64,000 bases of DNA, taken from contig NZ_JAKGAP010000014.1 in the NCBI RefSeq assembly GCF_021532375.1, positions 62,001-126,000 on the forward strand, in the 5' to 3' direction. The DNA is from Paenibacillus alkaliterrae (lineage in GTDB: Bacteria; Bacillota; Bacilli; Paenibacillales; Paenibacillaceae). Numbering within the stretch: the first letter of the stretch is position 1; every line of letters starts with the position of its first letter. This document shows, piece by piece, positions 11,813-19,802 of this stretch. Under the pieces are notes generated by a model. The model did not search any database, was not told the DNA's origin, and saw only the letters and a program-made list of their open reading frames with translations. The position numbers and the translations under genes were made by a program.

Positions 11813-12571
11813 TTAATGCTCCTCATCATGCACAGTTGCCTGCGAGATGTATACCATGGTGAGTACTGTGAATAAAAAGGCTTGTATGGCCCCGATGAAA
11901 ATACTGAAGCCTTGCCATGCAATCATGAACGGTATGCCGCCCCAGCTTAACATTAGAATCGTGCTGATTAGAACCTCACCTGCAAAAATGTTAGCATATA
12001 GACGAAGAGCAAGCGTAACCGGCTTTGCAACCGTCTCGATGAGATTGACCGGCAAGAACACTGGGTACGGATGCAAATAATGCTTTAAGTAATGCTTTCT
12101 GTTCAGTTTCATCCCCAGATAATGAACCAGAACGAATACGACGAGTGCAAGACCCGCTGTTACGGCTAAGTCCGCAGTAGGGGATTTCCACCAGGCAAGA
12201 TGCGCAACACCGCCATGAGAGTCAAGGTATTCCTGCGTGATGCCAATAGCCGGAAATGCTTCATGCGCATCAGTAATAATCAGCAAAGGCAGGCCCAGCA
12301 GGTTTGAGATAAAGATGAACATAATGAGTGTCATCCCTAGCGCCAGATATGGTCTGACTTTGTGGACCGGCATTGAACTTGCGATGGTCGAGTGCATGAA
12401 ATCGACAGCCCATTCCATAAAATTTTGCATCTTCGACGGGTTGTCCACCGACAAGTTGCGAACGGCCAATCGTGCCACTACGATCGTGATAATGACGGAA
12501 ACGAGAATCGCAATAATCGCAGCGATATCGAAACGCATGCCATTCCACTCCGCGATGGGAAATAAATGCAT
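11813..12571 (-). CDS. atpB: F1F0 ATP synthase subunit a
   Basis: This is the membrane stator subunit that forms the two proton half-channels. The product has 252 residues with five to six hydrophobic helices. The essential arginine is in VTLALRLYANIFAGEVL, and the C-terminal helix is IGAIQAFLFTVLTMVYIS. It lies 113 bases upstream of atpE and 9 bases downstream of atpI. Confidence 0.97.
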   Translation of the reverse strand: MHLFPIAEWNGMRFDIAAIIAILVSVIITIVVARLAVRNLSVDNPSKMQNFMEWAVDFMHSTIASSMPVHKVRPYLALGMTLIMFIFISNLLGLPLLIITDAHEAFPAIGITQEYLDSHGGVAHLAWWKSPTADLAVTAGLALVVFVLVHYLGMKLNRKHYLKHYLHPYPVFLPVNLIETVAKPVTLALRLYANIFAGEVLISTILMLSWGGIPFMIAWQGFSIFIGAIQAFLFTVLTMVYISQATVHDEEH

Positions 12572-12580
12572 ATAACTATT

Positions 12581-12964
12581 TCACCCCTTTCCGCTATTAT
12601 CTTCTTTCACATTGTGAATAATTCCCGCTACTAAAATCACAAACGGCATGACCATACTGCCAATTAATGCAGCAGGCATATTTAGAGTCTCCGGATAACG
12701 GTAAGCAAGCATCGCTACCAGCAAAACCGTCGCTATGCGGCTGCCAAATCCCAGTCCGCGCCTCCGGGAACCTTCTTCCAATGTTGCTTGTGCGAGCATA
12801 TTCACTCTGCGCTTCAATAAAAACGCATTCATTGAACTTGCCGCCAAGCCTACCATTAGGCCGAGTGTCACCGTCTTCCATTCCGGAAGAACAGCCCACA
12901 AAATGAGACAAGCCGACATCATGTAGATGATTGTACGTATGGCCGACCTCATTATTTTATCCAT
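12581..12964 (-). CDS. atpI: ATP synthase accessory protein AtpI
   Basis: This is a small membrane protein of the AtpI family (127 residues, four hydrophobic segments) encoded at the front of many atp operons. Known members help assemble the c-ring or affect magnesium supply. The visible pattern MRSAIRTIIYMMSACLILW, then MVGLAASSMNAFLLKRRV, fits the family. The start overlaps the preceding atpZ gene by 8 bases. The exact role here is inferred from position. Confidence 0.85.
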   Translation of the reverse strand: MDKIMRSAIRTIIYMMSACLILWAVLPEWKTVTLGLMVGLAASSMNAFLLKRRVNMLAQATLEEGSRRRGLGFGSRIATVLLVAMLAYRYPETLNMPAALIGSMVMPFVILVAGIIHNVKEDNSGKG

Positions 12965-13190
12965 CGGAATCCTCCATAACCTTCTTCACAAGCAGAATGG
13001 CTGAGAGCAGACCGACAGCCAGACCGACCAGTATGCCTCCGACCGTCCAGCCCTTCCCGCCGCCTAAGCGGCCATCCAGATAGGAACCGATCCAATAACC
13101 TAAAAAGATACAAATTGCGACTTGTATTCCGAGTGCGCCGACAAGGCCGGCAGCGAGCAGCGGATTGTCTCTTCTGTTCTTTTTGCTCAT
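12957..13190 (-). CDS. atpZ: AtpZ/AtpI-family small membrane protein
   Basis: This 77-residue protein has two membrane helices. It starts with a basic KKNRRDNPLLAAGLVG stretch and has the family motif GYWIGSYLDGRLGGGKGWTV. AtpZ proteins are encoded first in many atp operons and have been linked to magnesium or calcium transport and ATP synthase assembly. AGGGG lies 9 bases before the ATG. It is the first gene after the operon promoter at 13219-13248. Confidence 0.85.
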   Translation of the reverse strand: MSKKNRRDNPLLAAGLVGALGIQVAICIFLGYWIGSYLDGRLGGGKGWTVGGILVGLAVGLLSAILLVKKVMEDSDG

Positions 13191-13218
13191 AGGCTTATAC
13201 CCCTGTCAATCCTCATTT

Positions 13219-13248
13219 ATTTTATCGAAGCGAAGCAAGGTTTGTCAA
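13219..13248 (-). promoter_or_regulatory. Sigma-A promoter of the atp operon
   Basis: The minus strand has a perfect TTGACA (13248-13243), an 18-base spacer and TAAAAT (13224-13219), about 28 bases before the atpZ start codon. It is the strongest promoter match upstream of the ten-gene operon. Confidence 0.82.
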
Positions 13249-13326
13249 TTGATAATCCTGCAAACTTTCCGTGAACAGATCGACCAAAACCCTTGATTTA
13301 TATGGTGTTCCGAGCCGCGAAAACCG

Positions 13327-13341
13327 TACAGTACTACTGTA
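13327..13341. promoter_or_regulatory. Perfect 7-1-7 palindrome upstream of the atp promoter
   Basis: TACAGTA-C-TACTGTA is a perfect palindrome about 80 bases upstream of the atp -35 box and 41 bases past the wecB stop. Its size suits a dimeric regulator, but I do not recognise the site. Confidence 0.4.
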
Positions 13342-13381
13342 TGCTGTACATTCGAGGCGCAGGCAGTGGTCCGCTTCCAAA

Positions 13382-14530
13382 CTATGAACGTTGTGTGAAC
13401 GAATCTGGCCGCTGCTTCACTTTCCCAAAATGATGCAAGATCGCATCCACAATGCGCTCCGAAGCGCGTCCGTCGCCGTAAGGATTTGCCGCCTGGCTCA
13501 TGCGTCCATACAGCTGAGAATCGTTCAGTAATGCCTTCGCGCGGTTGTATACCCGCTCCTCATCGGTCCCGACCAGCTCAAGCGTACCCGCTTCGATGCC
13601 TTCCGGGCGCTCGGTCGTATCGCGCAGCACCAGCGTTGGCACTCCGAAGGAAGGAGCCTCCTCCTGCAGGCCGCCGGAATCGGTCATAATCATGTAAGCA
13701 TGCGGATAAAAGTTGTGGAACTCGAATACGTCGAGCGGATCGATCAAGCGTACGCGCGGATGGTTGCCCAATATTTCGTTCGCAGGCTCTCTGACTGCCG
13801 GATTCGGATGTACCGCATAAATGACAACGACATCATCATGCTCGTCAGCGATCCTCTTCACCGCGCGGAAAATATTCCGATGCGGCTCGCCAAGCGCTTC
13901 GCGGCGATGCGCCGTCATGAGAATCATCCGCTTGCCCTTCGCAAAGTCGAGCACCGGATGCGAGAACGACTCGTCTACCGTATATTGGAACACGTCAGTC
14001 GCCGTATTCCCGGTCACATAAATGGCAGCATCCGGCTTGTTCTCCTTGCGTAAATTGTTCGCCGACCATTCCGTCGGCGCGAAATGCACATCAGAGAGCA
14101 CGCCGGCAAGCTGCCTGTTCATTTCCTCCGGATACGGGGAGAGCTTATTCCAGGTACGGAGACCCGCCTCCACGTGGCCGACTTGGATTTGCTTCAAGAA
14201 CGCCGCATAGCTCGCGAGGAAGGTCGTCTGCGTATCCCCGTGAACGAGCACGATATCCGGCTTCGCCGCCGCAAGCACCGGATCAAGACCTTCCAGCACC
14301 CGTACAGTCGTTTCCGTCAATGTCTGACGTTCCTTCATTACGTTCAAATCATAATTCGGATGAATCTCGAAAAAATCAAGCACTTGGTCCAGCATTTGGC
14401 GATGCTGCGCGGTTACGCAGACGATCGACTCGATTTCATCCTCGCGCTTTTGCAGCTCGAGCACAAGCGGCGCCATTTTTACCGCTTCAGGCCGCGTGCC
14501 GAAAATAGTCATTACCTTAAGTTTAGACAA
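13382..14530 (-). CDS. wecB: UDP-N-acetylglucosamine 2-epimerase (non-hydrolysing)
   Basis: This enzyme interconverts UDP-GlcNAc and UDP-ManNAc, a precursor of the teichoic-acid linkage unit and other surface glycans (called MnaA in Bacillus). The product has 382 residues. Family motifs are FGTRPEAVKMAPL near the N-terminus, VHGDTQTTFLASYAA, VGHVEAGLRT, PYPEEMNRQLAGVLSD and the UDP-binding DSGGLQEEAPSFGVPTLVLRD segment. The start is a TTG at 14530 with AGGAG 9 bases upstream. It lies between upp and the atp operon, a position it also holds in related Bacilli. Confidence 0.95.
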   Translation of the reverse strand: MSKLKVMTIFGTRPEAVKMAPLVLELQKREDEIESIVCVTAQHRQMLDQVLDFFEIHPNYDLNVMKERQTLTETTVRVLEGLDPVLAAAKPDIVLVHGDTQTTFLASYAAFLKQIQVGHVEAGLRTWNKLSPYPEEMNRQLAGVLSDVHFAPTEWSANNLRKENKPDAAIYVTGNTATDVFQYTVDESFSHPVLDFAKGKRMILMTAHRREALGEPHRNIFRAVKRIADEHDDVVVIYAVHPNPAVREPANEILGNHPRVRLIDPLDVFEFHNFYPHAYMIMTDSGGLQEEAPSFGVPTLVLRDTTERPEGIEAGTLELVGTDEERVYNRAKALLNDSQLYGRMSQAANPYGDGRASERIVDAILHHFGKVKQRPDSFTQRS

Positions 14531-14567
14531 AACATTCCACTCCTATTATAAATTCTCGCCCCATGTG

Positions 14568-15197
14568 CTAATTCGTTCCGAACATGCGGTCGCCTGCATC
14601 GCCCAAACCAGGCACGATATAGCCCTTCTCGTTCAGGCGCTCATCCAATGCCGCGATATAAATATCGACGTCAGGGTGCGCATCCTGCACCGCTTTCACG
14701 CCTTCCGGAGCCGCGATGAGACACATCAGCTTGATTTGATCGCACTTATGATCTTTTAAAGAATTTATGGCCGCGATGGCCGAGCCGCCCGTAGCAAGCA
14801 TTGGATCGATCACGATCAGCATCCGATTAGGCGCATCCGTTGGAAGATTTATGTAATACTCCTTCGGCTGCAGCGTTTCATGGTCGCGTGCAAGTCCGAT
14901 ATGACCAACCTTGGCTGACGGAATCAGCTTCAGAATTCCATCTACCATGCCAAGTCCTGCACGCAAAATCGGAACAAGGCCGAGCATTCTTCCGGATACA
15001 ACCTTCGAATCCATCTCAGCGACCGGCGTCTGCACCTTAATCGTGTCGAGCGGGATTTCCCTCGTAATTTCATATGACATTAATGTAGCGACTTCATCAA
15101 CCAATTCCCGAAAATCTTTCGTATTCGTCTCTTTATTCCGGATAAAAGTCAGCTTATGCTGAATTAACGGATGATCGCAAATGACTAATTTGCTCAT
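14568..15197 (-). CDS. upp: Uracil phosphoribosyltransferase
   Basis: This pyrimidine-salvage enzyme makes UMP from uracil and PRPP. From the ATG at 15197 the product has 209 residues, the normal length. The frame stays open 34 codons upstream, but the family starts [16 protein letters not shown] and a GGAGG lies 11 bases before this ATG. The PRPP-binding loop is [15 protein letters not shown], and the uracil-binding end is [16 protein letters not shown]. The same neighbourhood (atp, upp, glyA) is found in B. subtilis. Confidence 0.97.
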   Translation of the reverse strand: MSKLVICDHPLIQHKLTFIRNKETNTKDFRELVDEVATLMSYEITREIPLDTIKVQTPVAEMDSKVVSGRMLGLVPILRAGLGMVDGILKLIPSAKVGHIGLARDHETLQPKEYYINLPTDAPNRMLIVIDPMLATGGSAIAAINSLKDHKCDQIKLMCLIAAPEGVKAVQDAHPDVDIYIAALDERLNEKGYIVPGLGDAGDRMFGTN

Positions 15198-15248
15198 GGA
15201 GCGGTATTCCTCCCGTATATAGTTGTAGGCCCAGACACAATCCCGTAT

Positions 15249-15277
15249 ATTATAGCATTGTAAACTGACCGTTGCAT
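15249..15277 (-). promoter_or_regulatory. Possible sigma-A promoter of upp
   Basis: A perfect TATAAT (15254-15249, minus strand) lies 51 bases before the upp start. The hexamer 17 bases upstream is only ATGCAA, so the -35 box is weak. Confidence 0.4.
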
Positions 15278-15397
15278 CTTGAGTTTTACTCATTATCATG
15301 TAAATGTTAATTCCCCTTACTATTTGATGCTATATGCAAAATCGATCGCCTCCCCCTCATCCCGTATTTCGAACGCCTTCAACCGCTTTTGGCCCGC

Positions 15398-15424
15398 TAT
15401 GTTGGATTTTTACAGTAACTTTGC
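15398..15424 (+). repeat. Dispersed copy of the 27-base TATGTTGGAT repeat
   Basis: These 27 bases begin TATGTTGGATTT and end CAGTAACTTTGC. They match the core of the three tandem units at 24233-24367 at about 25 of 27 positions. The copy lies in the gap between upp and the next gene upstream, so it is an intergenic dispersed repeat rather than a local duplication. Confidence 0.75.
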
Positions 15425-15448
15425 TCTCGCCTGTCGCTTGCTCACCAT

Positions 15449-15483
15449 AAAAAATAGGGACAGCGCCATTATAACGCTGCCCC
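15449..15483 (-). terminator. Terminator of the DUF1399-like gene
   Basis: On the minus strand GGGGCAGCG (15483-15475) pairs with CGCTGTCCC (15465-15457), with one G-U pair and a 9-base loop, then TATTTTTT follows. It lies 19 bases past the stop of the 15502 gene. Confidence 0.8.
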
Positions 15484-15501
15484 TTCTATACCGACTCCGC
15501 A

Positions 15502-16587
15502 TTAACTGCTGCATCCACCGCCGCAGGAGGAACCCCCGCCTCCGCCATCGCTGCCTCCGCTTCCGCTGTCTCCGCCGGAGCCGCCTTCATAGCCGCCTGA
15601 ATGATCTTTTCCATCGTCCGATGACCCGCTGCACGCAGAGGTTGAGCTGCCGCTTCCGTTCGCCTGGCGCTCCTCCTCCATTTGCTCGCGGTCCATTTGC
15701 TGAGCGAAAGCATCCGGATTGGAAATTGAATGAAAGATGAGCAATCCCGACAGCAGACCGACTCCGCCTAAAGCTGGATCATAGCCTTTATGGTACTCAG
15801 GAGCTGTCCCCTTCTTGCCAGGCTTATCATTCCGGCGAGCCGCCGCAAGCTGCGATTTGGCGCGGTCGATTAAATATTCGGCCGTCACGCTCAAATCCGA
15901 ATGCTTCGCCGCTGCCTTCACGTTAAACCAATGCTCCCGCAGATCCGCTCCGTTCCGTTCGGCAAGCTCCGCCAGCTTCGTCTCCGATAAACGGGTGCGA
16001 TAAAAAGCTCCCCATACTCTGCCGCTCGCCGGCGCTGCCGTGAACAGCTCGCCGTACACCCAGTCGAACCATGCCCGCTCATCCGGCGGCGGCTGAACGC
16101 CCGGTGCATGCGGAGCATGATGGATCATCTCGCCGCAGTAGCGTATGCATAATTGCTCATACTCCCTCGTGAACATCAGCATCTCGTGCCAAACCGCATC
16201 CACCTGCCTGCTGTACATAGGCACACTACGGAGTATTCCGCACATCAGGAAATACCTTTTCAGCTCGAACCAGGTCCAGTCCCACTCCCGGTCTGACAAT
16301 CGCGGAAACTCCTTCAATACCCGATCCTTCACCCGGCTCTCGAAATCGAGGCCAAGCGTTGACTCGAGCCGCTCCGCTGCCGTTCGGGCCGGGTGCCCGT
16401 AAGGAACGCCCAGTGCTGATGGCAGCTCCGCTGACGGCCAAGGAGCGAATGCATTTGTCCTGCCAATGGAGCCCCCGCCTCTTCCGCCGGAATTAGAAGA
16501 ACTTCCCTTATTTTTAGATTTCAATAGGACAGCTGCAATAATAACGACAATAACAGCTATAAGCGATACGGCCGCGAATTCAGACAT
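15502..16587 (-). CDS. Membrane-anchored glycine-rich protein, DUF1399-like
   Basis: The product has 361 residues. An N-terminal membrane helix (about 3-22) is followed by a Ser/Gly linker. A conserved-looking core follows, with DREWDWTWFELKRYFLM and VDAVWHEMLMFTREYEQLC. The second motif resembles the VDxxWHxH segment of glycine-rich-domain proteins (DUF1399), and that is the basis of the call. After about residue 300 the protein becomes a Gly/Ser tail ending in Cys-rich GGGGGSSCGGGCSS, like the tails of several bacterial membrane proteins of unknown role. GGGAGGG precedes the ATG. The biochemical function is unknown; surface exposure of the core is possible but not shown. Confidence 0.7.
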   Translation of the reverse strand: MSEFAAVSLIAVIVVIIAAVLLKSKNKGSSSNSGGRGGGSIGRTNAFAPWPSAELPSALGVPYGHPARTAAERLESTLGLDFESRVKDRVLKEFPRLSDREWDWTWFELKRYFLMCGILRSVPMYSRQVDAVWHEMLMFTREYEQLCIRYCGEMIHHAPHAPGVQPPPDERAWFDWVYGELFTAAPASGRVWGAFYRTRLSETKLAELAERNGADLREHWFNVKAAAKHSDLSVTAEYLIDRAKSQLAAARRNDKPGKKGTAPEYHKGYDPALGGVGLLSGLLIFHSISNPDAFAQQMDREQMEEERQANGSGSSTSACSGSSDDGKDHSGGYEGGSGGDSGSGGSDGGGGGSSCGGGCSS

Positions 16588-16674
16588 AGGGCCCTCCCTA
16601 GTGTTTCATGATACCTATATATTAACATATATCCTAATGCCCTGGCACTTGGAAACGGCTATCTTCTAAGAAGA

Positions 16675-16791
16675 TTATACACAAGTTGCACACATTACGA
16701 CTCCTTTTATACACAAGATATCAACATGATTGTTAATAATTCACAATCGACAAACAGCTTATCCACAATGTTATCCACAACCCGTGTATAA
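16675..16791. promoter_or_regulatory. DnaA-box cluster
   Basis: Four nonamers match the DnaA-box consensus TTWTNCACA in one direction: TTATACACA at 16675-16683 and 16707-16715, and TTATCCACA at 16759-16767 and 16771-16779. A fifth site, CGTGTATAA (16783-16791), is 8 of 9 in the opposite direction. The stretch is AT-rich and lies in a 332-base gap (16588-16919) with no other gene. No dnaA or dnaN is nearby, so it is probably a DnaA-titrating or regulatory cluster and not the origin. Confidence 0.75.
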
Positions 16792-16919
16792 TTGTGTGAC
16801 TATTTGGACAAAAAAGCGCATTCAGCTGCATTTAGCATGTGGATAGGAGCAGTTTAGGCAGCTCCTTCGTCTTTTTTCAAACTTTGGACTTTTTCTTTTA
16901 AACGCATATAATTAGGTGT

Positions 16920-17312
16920 TCATTCGATGGACCACTTTTTTTGCTTCTCATGAAGAAGCCGCGTTTGCTCCTTAGTAAGCTTCCGATAAGCCTTTAATCT
17001 TCCATGGGCGATTTTAAAAGCCATATCTCGCGCACGTCGCTCAATGGTAAGAACATAAACGATCCTCAGTATATCTACCACTTCATTGGTAACCCGAAAC
17101 ACAATTCGTATTCCGGCGTCACGAAGCTTTATTTCTTTACACCCAGCAAGCTTGGTTTCTGAATAATTGCTGAGTGGCTTCCCTACTTCATCCGCTCGAA
17201 AAATAAGTTCATCGATTGCAGCATTAACCATGCCTAGAACAGAACCGTCCAGCCGGCTGTACTCTTTTTCAGCATCCGCATCGAGACGAACATCAAATCG
17301 TTCTTCTAACAT
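16920..17312 (-). CDS. RelE/ParE-family toxin
   Basis: The product has 130 residues. The N-terminal 90 residues fit the RelE/ParE fold: VRLDADAEKEYSRL, then KLAGCKEIKLRDAGIRIVFRV and VVDILRIVYVLTIERR, the usual beta-sheet and C-terminal segment. About 35 extra basic residues follow, beyond the usual 85-100 residue toxin. The start ATG follows the antitoxin stop with no gap, the classic antitoxin-first order. Whether it cleaves mRNA (RelE) or poisons gyrase (ParE) cannot be decided from sequence. Confidence 0.8.
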   Translation of the reverse strand: MLEERFDVRLDADAEKEYSRLDGSVLGMVNAAIDELIFRADEVGKPLSNYSETKLAGCKEIKLRDAGIRIVFRVTNEVVDILRIVYVLTIERRARDMAFKIAHGRLKAYRKLTKEQTRLLHEKQKKWSIE

Positions 17313-17615
17313 TTAGGCCTCTGTGTTACGACGTACACTTTTCCAAGACTTCGCGGATTCCGGGTCCCGTTCAATTCGTTCGAGCCGTTGCAAGAGGATA
17401 CGCTGCTCTTCTTCTTCCTCGAGCCGAGTCAACCGATCGTAGATCTGCTCAAACAAATCGTATCCGATCAGAACAGTATCGACAGTGCCATTATCCGTAA
17501 TATACTGCGGAAGCTCTTTGGCCTTTCTTCGCAACTCTCCAAATTTTTTGGAAGCATCGGAAGAGGTCACTAACTGGTCAACGTCAAATGTCGGTTTAGA
17601 CATCGCTAATATCAT
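17313..17615 (-). CDS. Phd/YefM-like antitoxin
   Basis: This is a 100-residue partner of the downstream RelE/ParE toxin. The N-terminal half (VTSSDASKKFGELRRKAK, then QYITDNGTVDTVLIGYDLFEQI) follows the Phd/YefM DNA-binding pattern of a helix followed by a strand and an Asp-Gly-containing turn. The C-terminal half is a Glu/Arg-rich helix suited to wrapping the toxin. AAAGGAG lies 9 bases before the ATG at 17615; an ATG two codons upstream is also possible. Direct repeats at 17700-17735 may be its operator. Confidence 0.8.
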   Translation of the reverse strand: MILAMSKPTFDVDQLVTSSDASKKFGELRRKAKELPQYITDNGTVDTVLIGYDLFEQIYDRLTRLEEEEEQRILLQRLERIERDPESAKSWKSVRRNTEA

Positions 17616-17662
17616 CTCCATCTTCTCCTTTGTTACGTTATATTATTCCGGATTATGATCCA

Positions 17663-17668
17663 AGTATA
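17663..17668 (-). promoter_or_regulatory. -10 box candidate of the toxin-antitoxin operon
   Basis: TATACT on the minus strand lies about 48 bases before the antitoxin ATG. No good -35 box is present 16-18 bases upstream. Confidence 0.35.
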
Positions 17669-17699
17669 CCATACATTTATCCAATATGCTCCGTAAAAT

Positions 17700-17735
17700 A
17701 TTACGTAATAGATTACGTAATAGATTATCGTAGAT
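17700..17735. repeat. Three 12-base direct repeats upstream of the toxin-antitoxin operon
   Basis: ATTACGTAATAG occurs twice in tandem (17700-17711, 17712-17723), followed by a diverged third unit ATTATCGTAGAT. Each perfect unit contains the palindrome ATTACGTAAT. The position, about 30 bases upstream of the TATACT box, suits an operator for autoregulation by the antitoxin. Confidence 0.55.
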
Positions 17736-17773
17736 GCTCATTAATGAAGCGCAGGCGATCCCGATCTCTTCTC

Positions 17774-17813
17774 GAAAAAAATAGACAAGCCGAGAATAAC
17801 ACCCCGACTTGCC
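17774..17813 (-). terminator. Terminator of glyA
   Basis: On the minus strand GGCAAGTCGGGG pairs with CTCGGCTTGTC (11 pairs including G-U pairs) around a short loop, followed by TATTTTTTTC. It lies 45 bases past the glyA stop. Confidence 0.85.
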
Positions 17814-17857
17814 TCTTCTCTTTTATTGCAGGGACATCTCGAACCGTCCCTTATTTC

Positions 17858-19105
17858 TTAGTAAGTCATGCTTGGGTAAAGCGGATATTGAGCAGTAAGA
17901 TCACGCACCATGCCGCGAGCCTTCGCAAGCACCTCTTGGTCCTGCGGGCTGTTCAACACAAGCGTGATAACTTCCGCGATAACCTTCATTGCTTCCTCTT
18001 TCATGCCGCGGGCCGTCGCAGCAGGCGTACCGATACGAATGCCGGAGGTTACGAACGGACTTGTCGGGTCGAACGGAATCGCGTTTTTGTTAACCGTGAT
18101 ACCCACTTCGTCAAGCACATGCTCAGCAGCTTTGCCTGTAATGTTAAGGCTGCGCGTATCAAGCAGCATCAAGTGGTTGTCTGTGCCGCCGGATACGATG
18201 TTGAAGCCTTTAGCAAGCAGCTCTTCGGAAAGAACTTTCGCGTTTTTGACGACCTGTGTCGCGTATTGCTTGAATTCAGGCTGAAGCGCTTCACCGAAAG
18301 CAACGGCTTTGGCCGCAATAATGTGCATCAACGGTCCGCCTTGGGAGCCGGGGAATACCGCTTTATCAATCGCCGCTGCCCAAGGCTGACGGCAAAGAAT
18401 CATACCGCCGCGAGGACCGCGAAGCGTTTTGTGGGTTGTTGTCGTTACGAAATGCGCGTGCGGCACCGGGTTCGGGTGCAAGCCGGCTGCTACCAGACCC
18501 GCGATATGCGCCATATCAACCATAAACAACGCGCCTACGTCGACAGCGATTTTGCCGAGCTTCTCGAAATCGATCGTGCGCGGATACGCGCTCGCGCCAG
18601 CCACGATCAAACGCGGGCGGTGCTTAAATGCAAGCTTGCGAACCTCTTCATAATCGATCGTGAAGGAATCCTCTTGCACGCCGTATGCAACGAAGTTATA
18701 AAGCAAGCCGGATGCGTTAACCGGACTTCCGTGCGTCAAGTGGCCGCCATGCGCCAGGTTCATGCCTAAAACCGTGTCGCCAGGCTGCAAGGCTGCAAGA
18801 TAAACCGCCATGTTCGCTTGCGCTCCGGAGTGCGGTTGAACGTTCGCGTGCTCGGCACCGAACAGCTCTTTCGCACGGCTCCGGGCGATGTCCTCCACGA
18901 TATCGACATGCTCGCAGCCGCCATAGAAACGTTTGCTCGGGTAGCCTTCCGCATATTTGTTCGTAAGCACGCTGCCCATTGCTTCCAATACCGCTTCACT
19001 GACGATGTTTTCCGAAGCGATAAGCTCGATGTTGTCGCGTTGACGCTGCAGCTCAAGGCCCAATGCCTTCAAAACTTCCGGATCTTGTTTACGCAAATTT
19101 TCCAT
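17858..19105 (-). CDS. glyA: Serine hydroxymethyltransferase
   Basis: This PLP enzyme makes glycine and 5,10-methylene-tetrahydrofolate from serine. From the ATG at 19105 the product has 415 residues, the usual length; GAGGAGG lies 9 bases before it, and the longer open frame upstream is not needed. Motifs include [11 protein letters not shown] near the N-terminus, [14 protein letters not shown], and the PLP-lysine segment [15 protein letters not shown]. It lies between a toxin-antitoxin pair and ywlG, in the Bacillus-type order upp-glyA-ywlG-rpiB. Confidence 0.98.
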   Translation of the reverse strand: MENLRKQDPEVLKALGLELQRQRDNIELIASENIVSEAVLEAMGSVLTNKYAEGYPSKRFYGGCEHVDIVEDIARSRAKELFGAEHANVQPHSGAQANMAVYLAALQPGDTVLGMNLAHGGHLTHGSPVNASGLLYNFVAYGVQEDSFTIDYEEVRKLAFKHRPRLIVAGASAYPRTIDFEKLGKIAVDVGALFMVDMAHIAGLVAAGLHPNPVPHAHFVTTTTHKTLRGPRGGMILCRQPWAAAIDKAVFPGSQGGPLMHIIAAKAVAFGEALQPEFKQYATQVVKNAKVLSEELLAKGFNIVSGGTDNHLMLLDTRSLNITGKAAEHVLDEVGITVNKNAIPFDPTSPFVTSGIRIGTPAATARGMKEEAMKVIAEVITLVLNSPQDQEVLAKARGMVRDLTAQYPLYPSMTY

Positions 19106-19183
19106 TATTATAATCCTCCTCAAGGTAGTTATGCACATATTTGTTAGATCATGAATTCCAAACAGGATAATGGCCAAGCCATA

Positions 19184-19789
19184 TTATTCACATGTTCCTG
19201 CAGACTGTTCAGACGTCATGCCGGTCTCGAGCTCATATACGGCACGGGCGCCGCCAATAAGCTTCGGTCTCGTGACCGCCATCGTTACATGCGCCTCGCC
19301 AATGCAGCGAATACTCGGACGAACCGGAACAGCAACCCGCTTCAGGTGCATGCCGATGAACGTATCGCCGATATCGATTCCGGCATGCGCTTGTACGGCT
19401 TCGACCAGGCAAGGATCCGCGAGCTGACGATACGCGTAAGCTGCCATCGAGCCGCCTGCTTTCGGAACGGGTACCGCGCCGACGATTTCCAGTCCGTAAC
19501 GCTCGGCGGCAGCACGCTCCATCACGAGCGCCCGGTTCAAATGCTCGCAGCATTGGAATACCGGAATAAAGCCGATTTCCCCGCGAACCTTATCGACTCC
19601 CGCATAAATCCGGGCCGCCGTTTCCACTGTTCCCGCCGTACCGATGCGCCGGCCCAGCACTTCACTAGTACTTACACCAATGACAAGTAATTGATCCATG
19701 GAAAGTTTGCCTGCGAAAGCAAGCTCGCGAATGATGGTTTCCACTTGAACGGCCGTTTCGCTCTGCTGTAAATCGTTATGTTTGGTCAT
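19184..19789 (-). CDS. ywlG: YwlG/DUF436 family protein
   Basis: This 201-residue conserved protein has no assigned function that I know of. It shows the family pattern LLVIGVSTSEVLGRRIGTAG, then FQCCEHLNRALVMER and VPVPKAGGSMAAYAY. The start at 19789 is preferred because AAGGGGG lies 8 bases upstream; ATGs further upstream are too close to that site. Its conserved place between glyA and rpiB in Bacilli supports the identification but does not explain its job. Confidence 0.88.
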   Translation of the reverse strand: MTKHNDLQQSETAVQVETIIRELAFAGKLSMDQLLVIGVSTSEVLGRRIGTAGTVETAARIYAGVDKVRGEIGFIPVFQCCEHLNRALVMERAAAERYGLEIVGAVPVPKAGGSMAAYAYRQLADPCLVEAVQAHAGIDIGDTFIGMHLKRVAVPVRPSIRCIGEAHVTMAVTRPKLIGGARAVYELETGMTSEQSAGTCE

Positions 19790-19802
19790 CGCCATCGCCC
19801 CC

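Noticed and set aside
16675-16791. DnaA-box cluster as chromosomal origin
   Set aside because: No dnaA, dnaN, rpmH or other origin genes are near, and the gene context matches the atp-glyA region, which lies away from oriC in Bacillus.
17630-18769. 379-codon plus-strand frame
   Set aside because: It lies antisense to glyA, whose conserved motifs are unambiguous; the product shows no family features.
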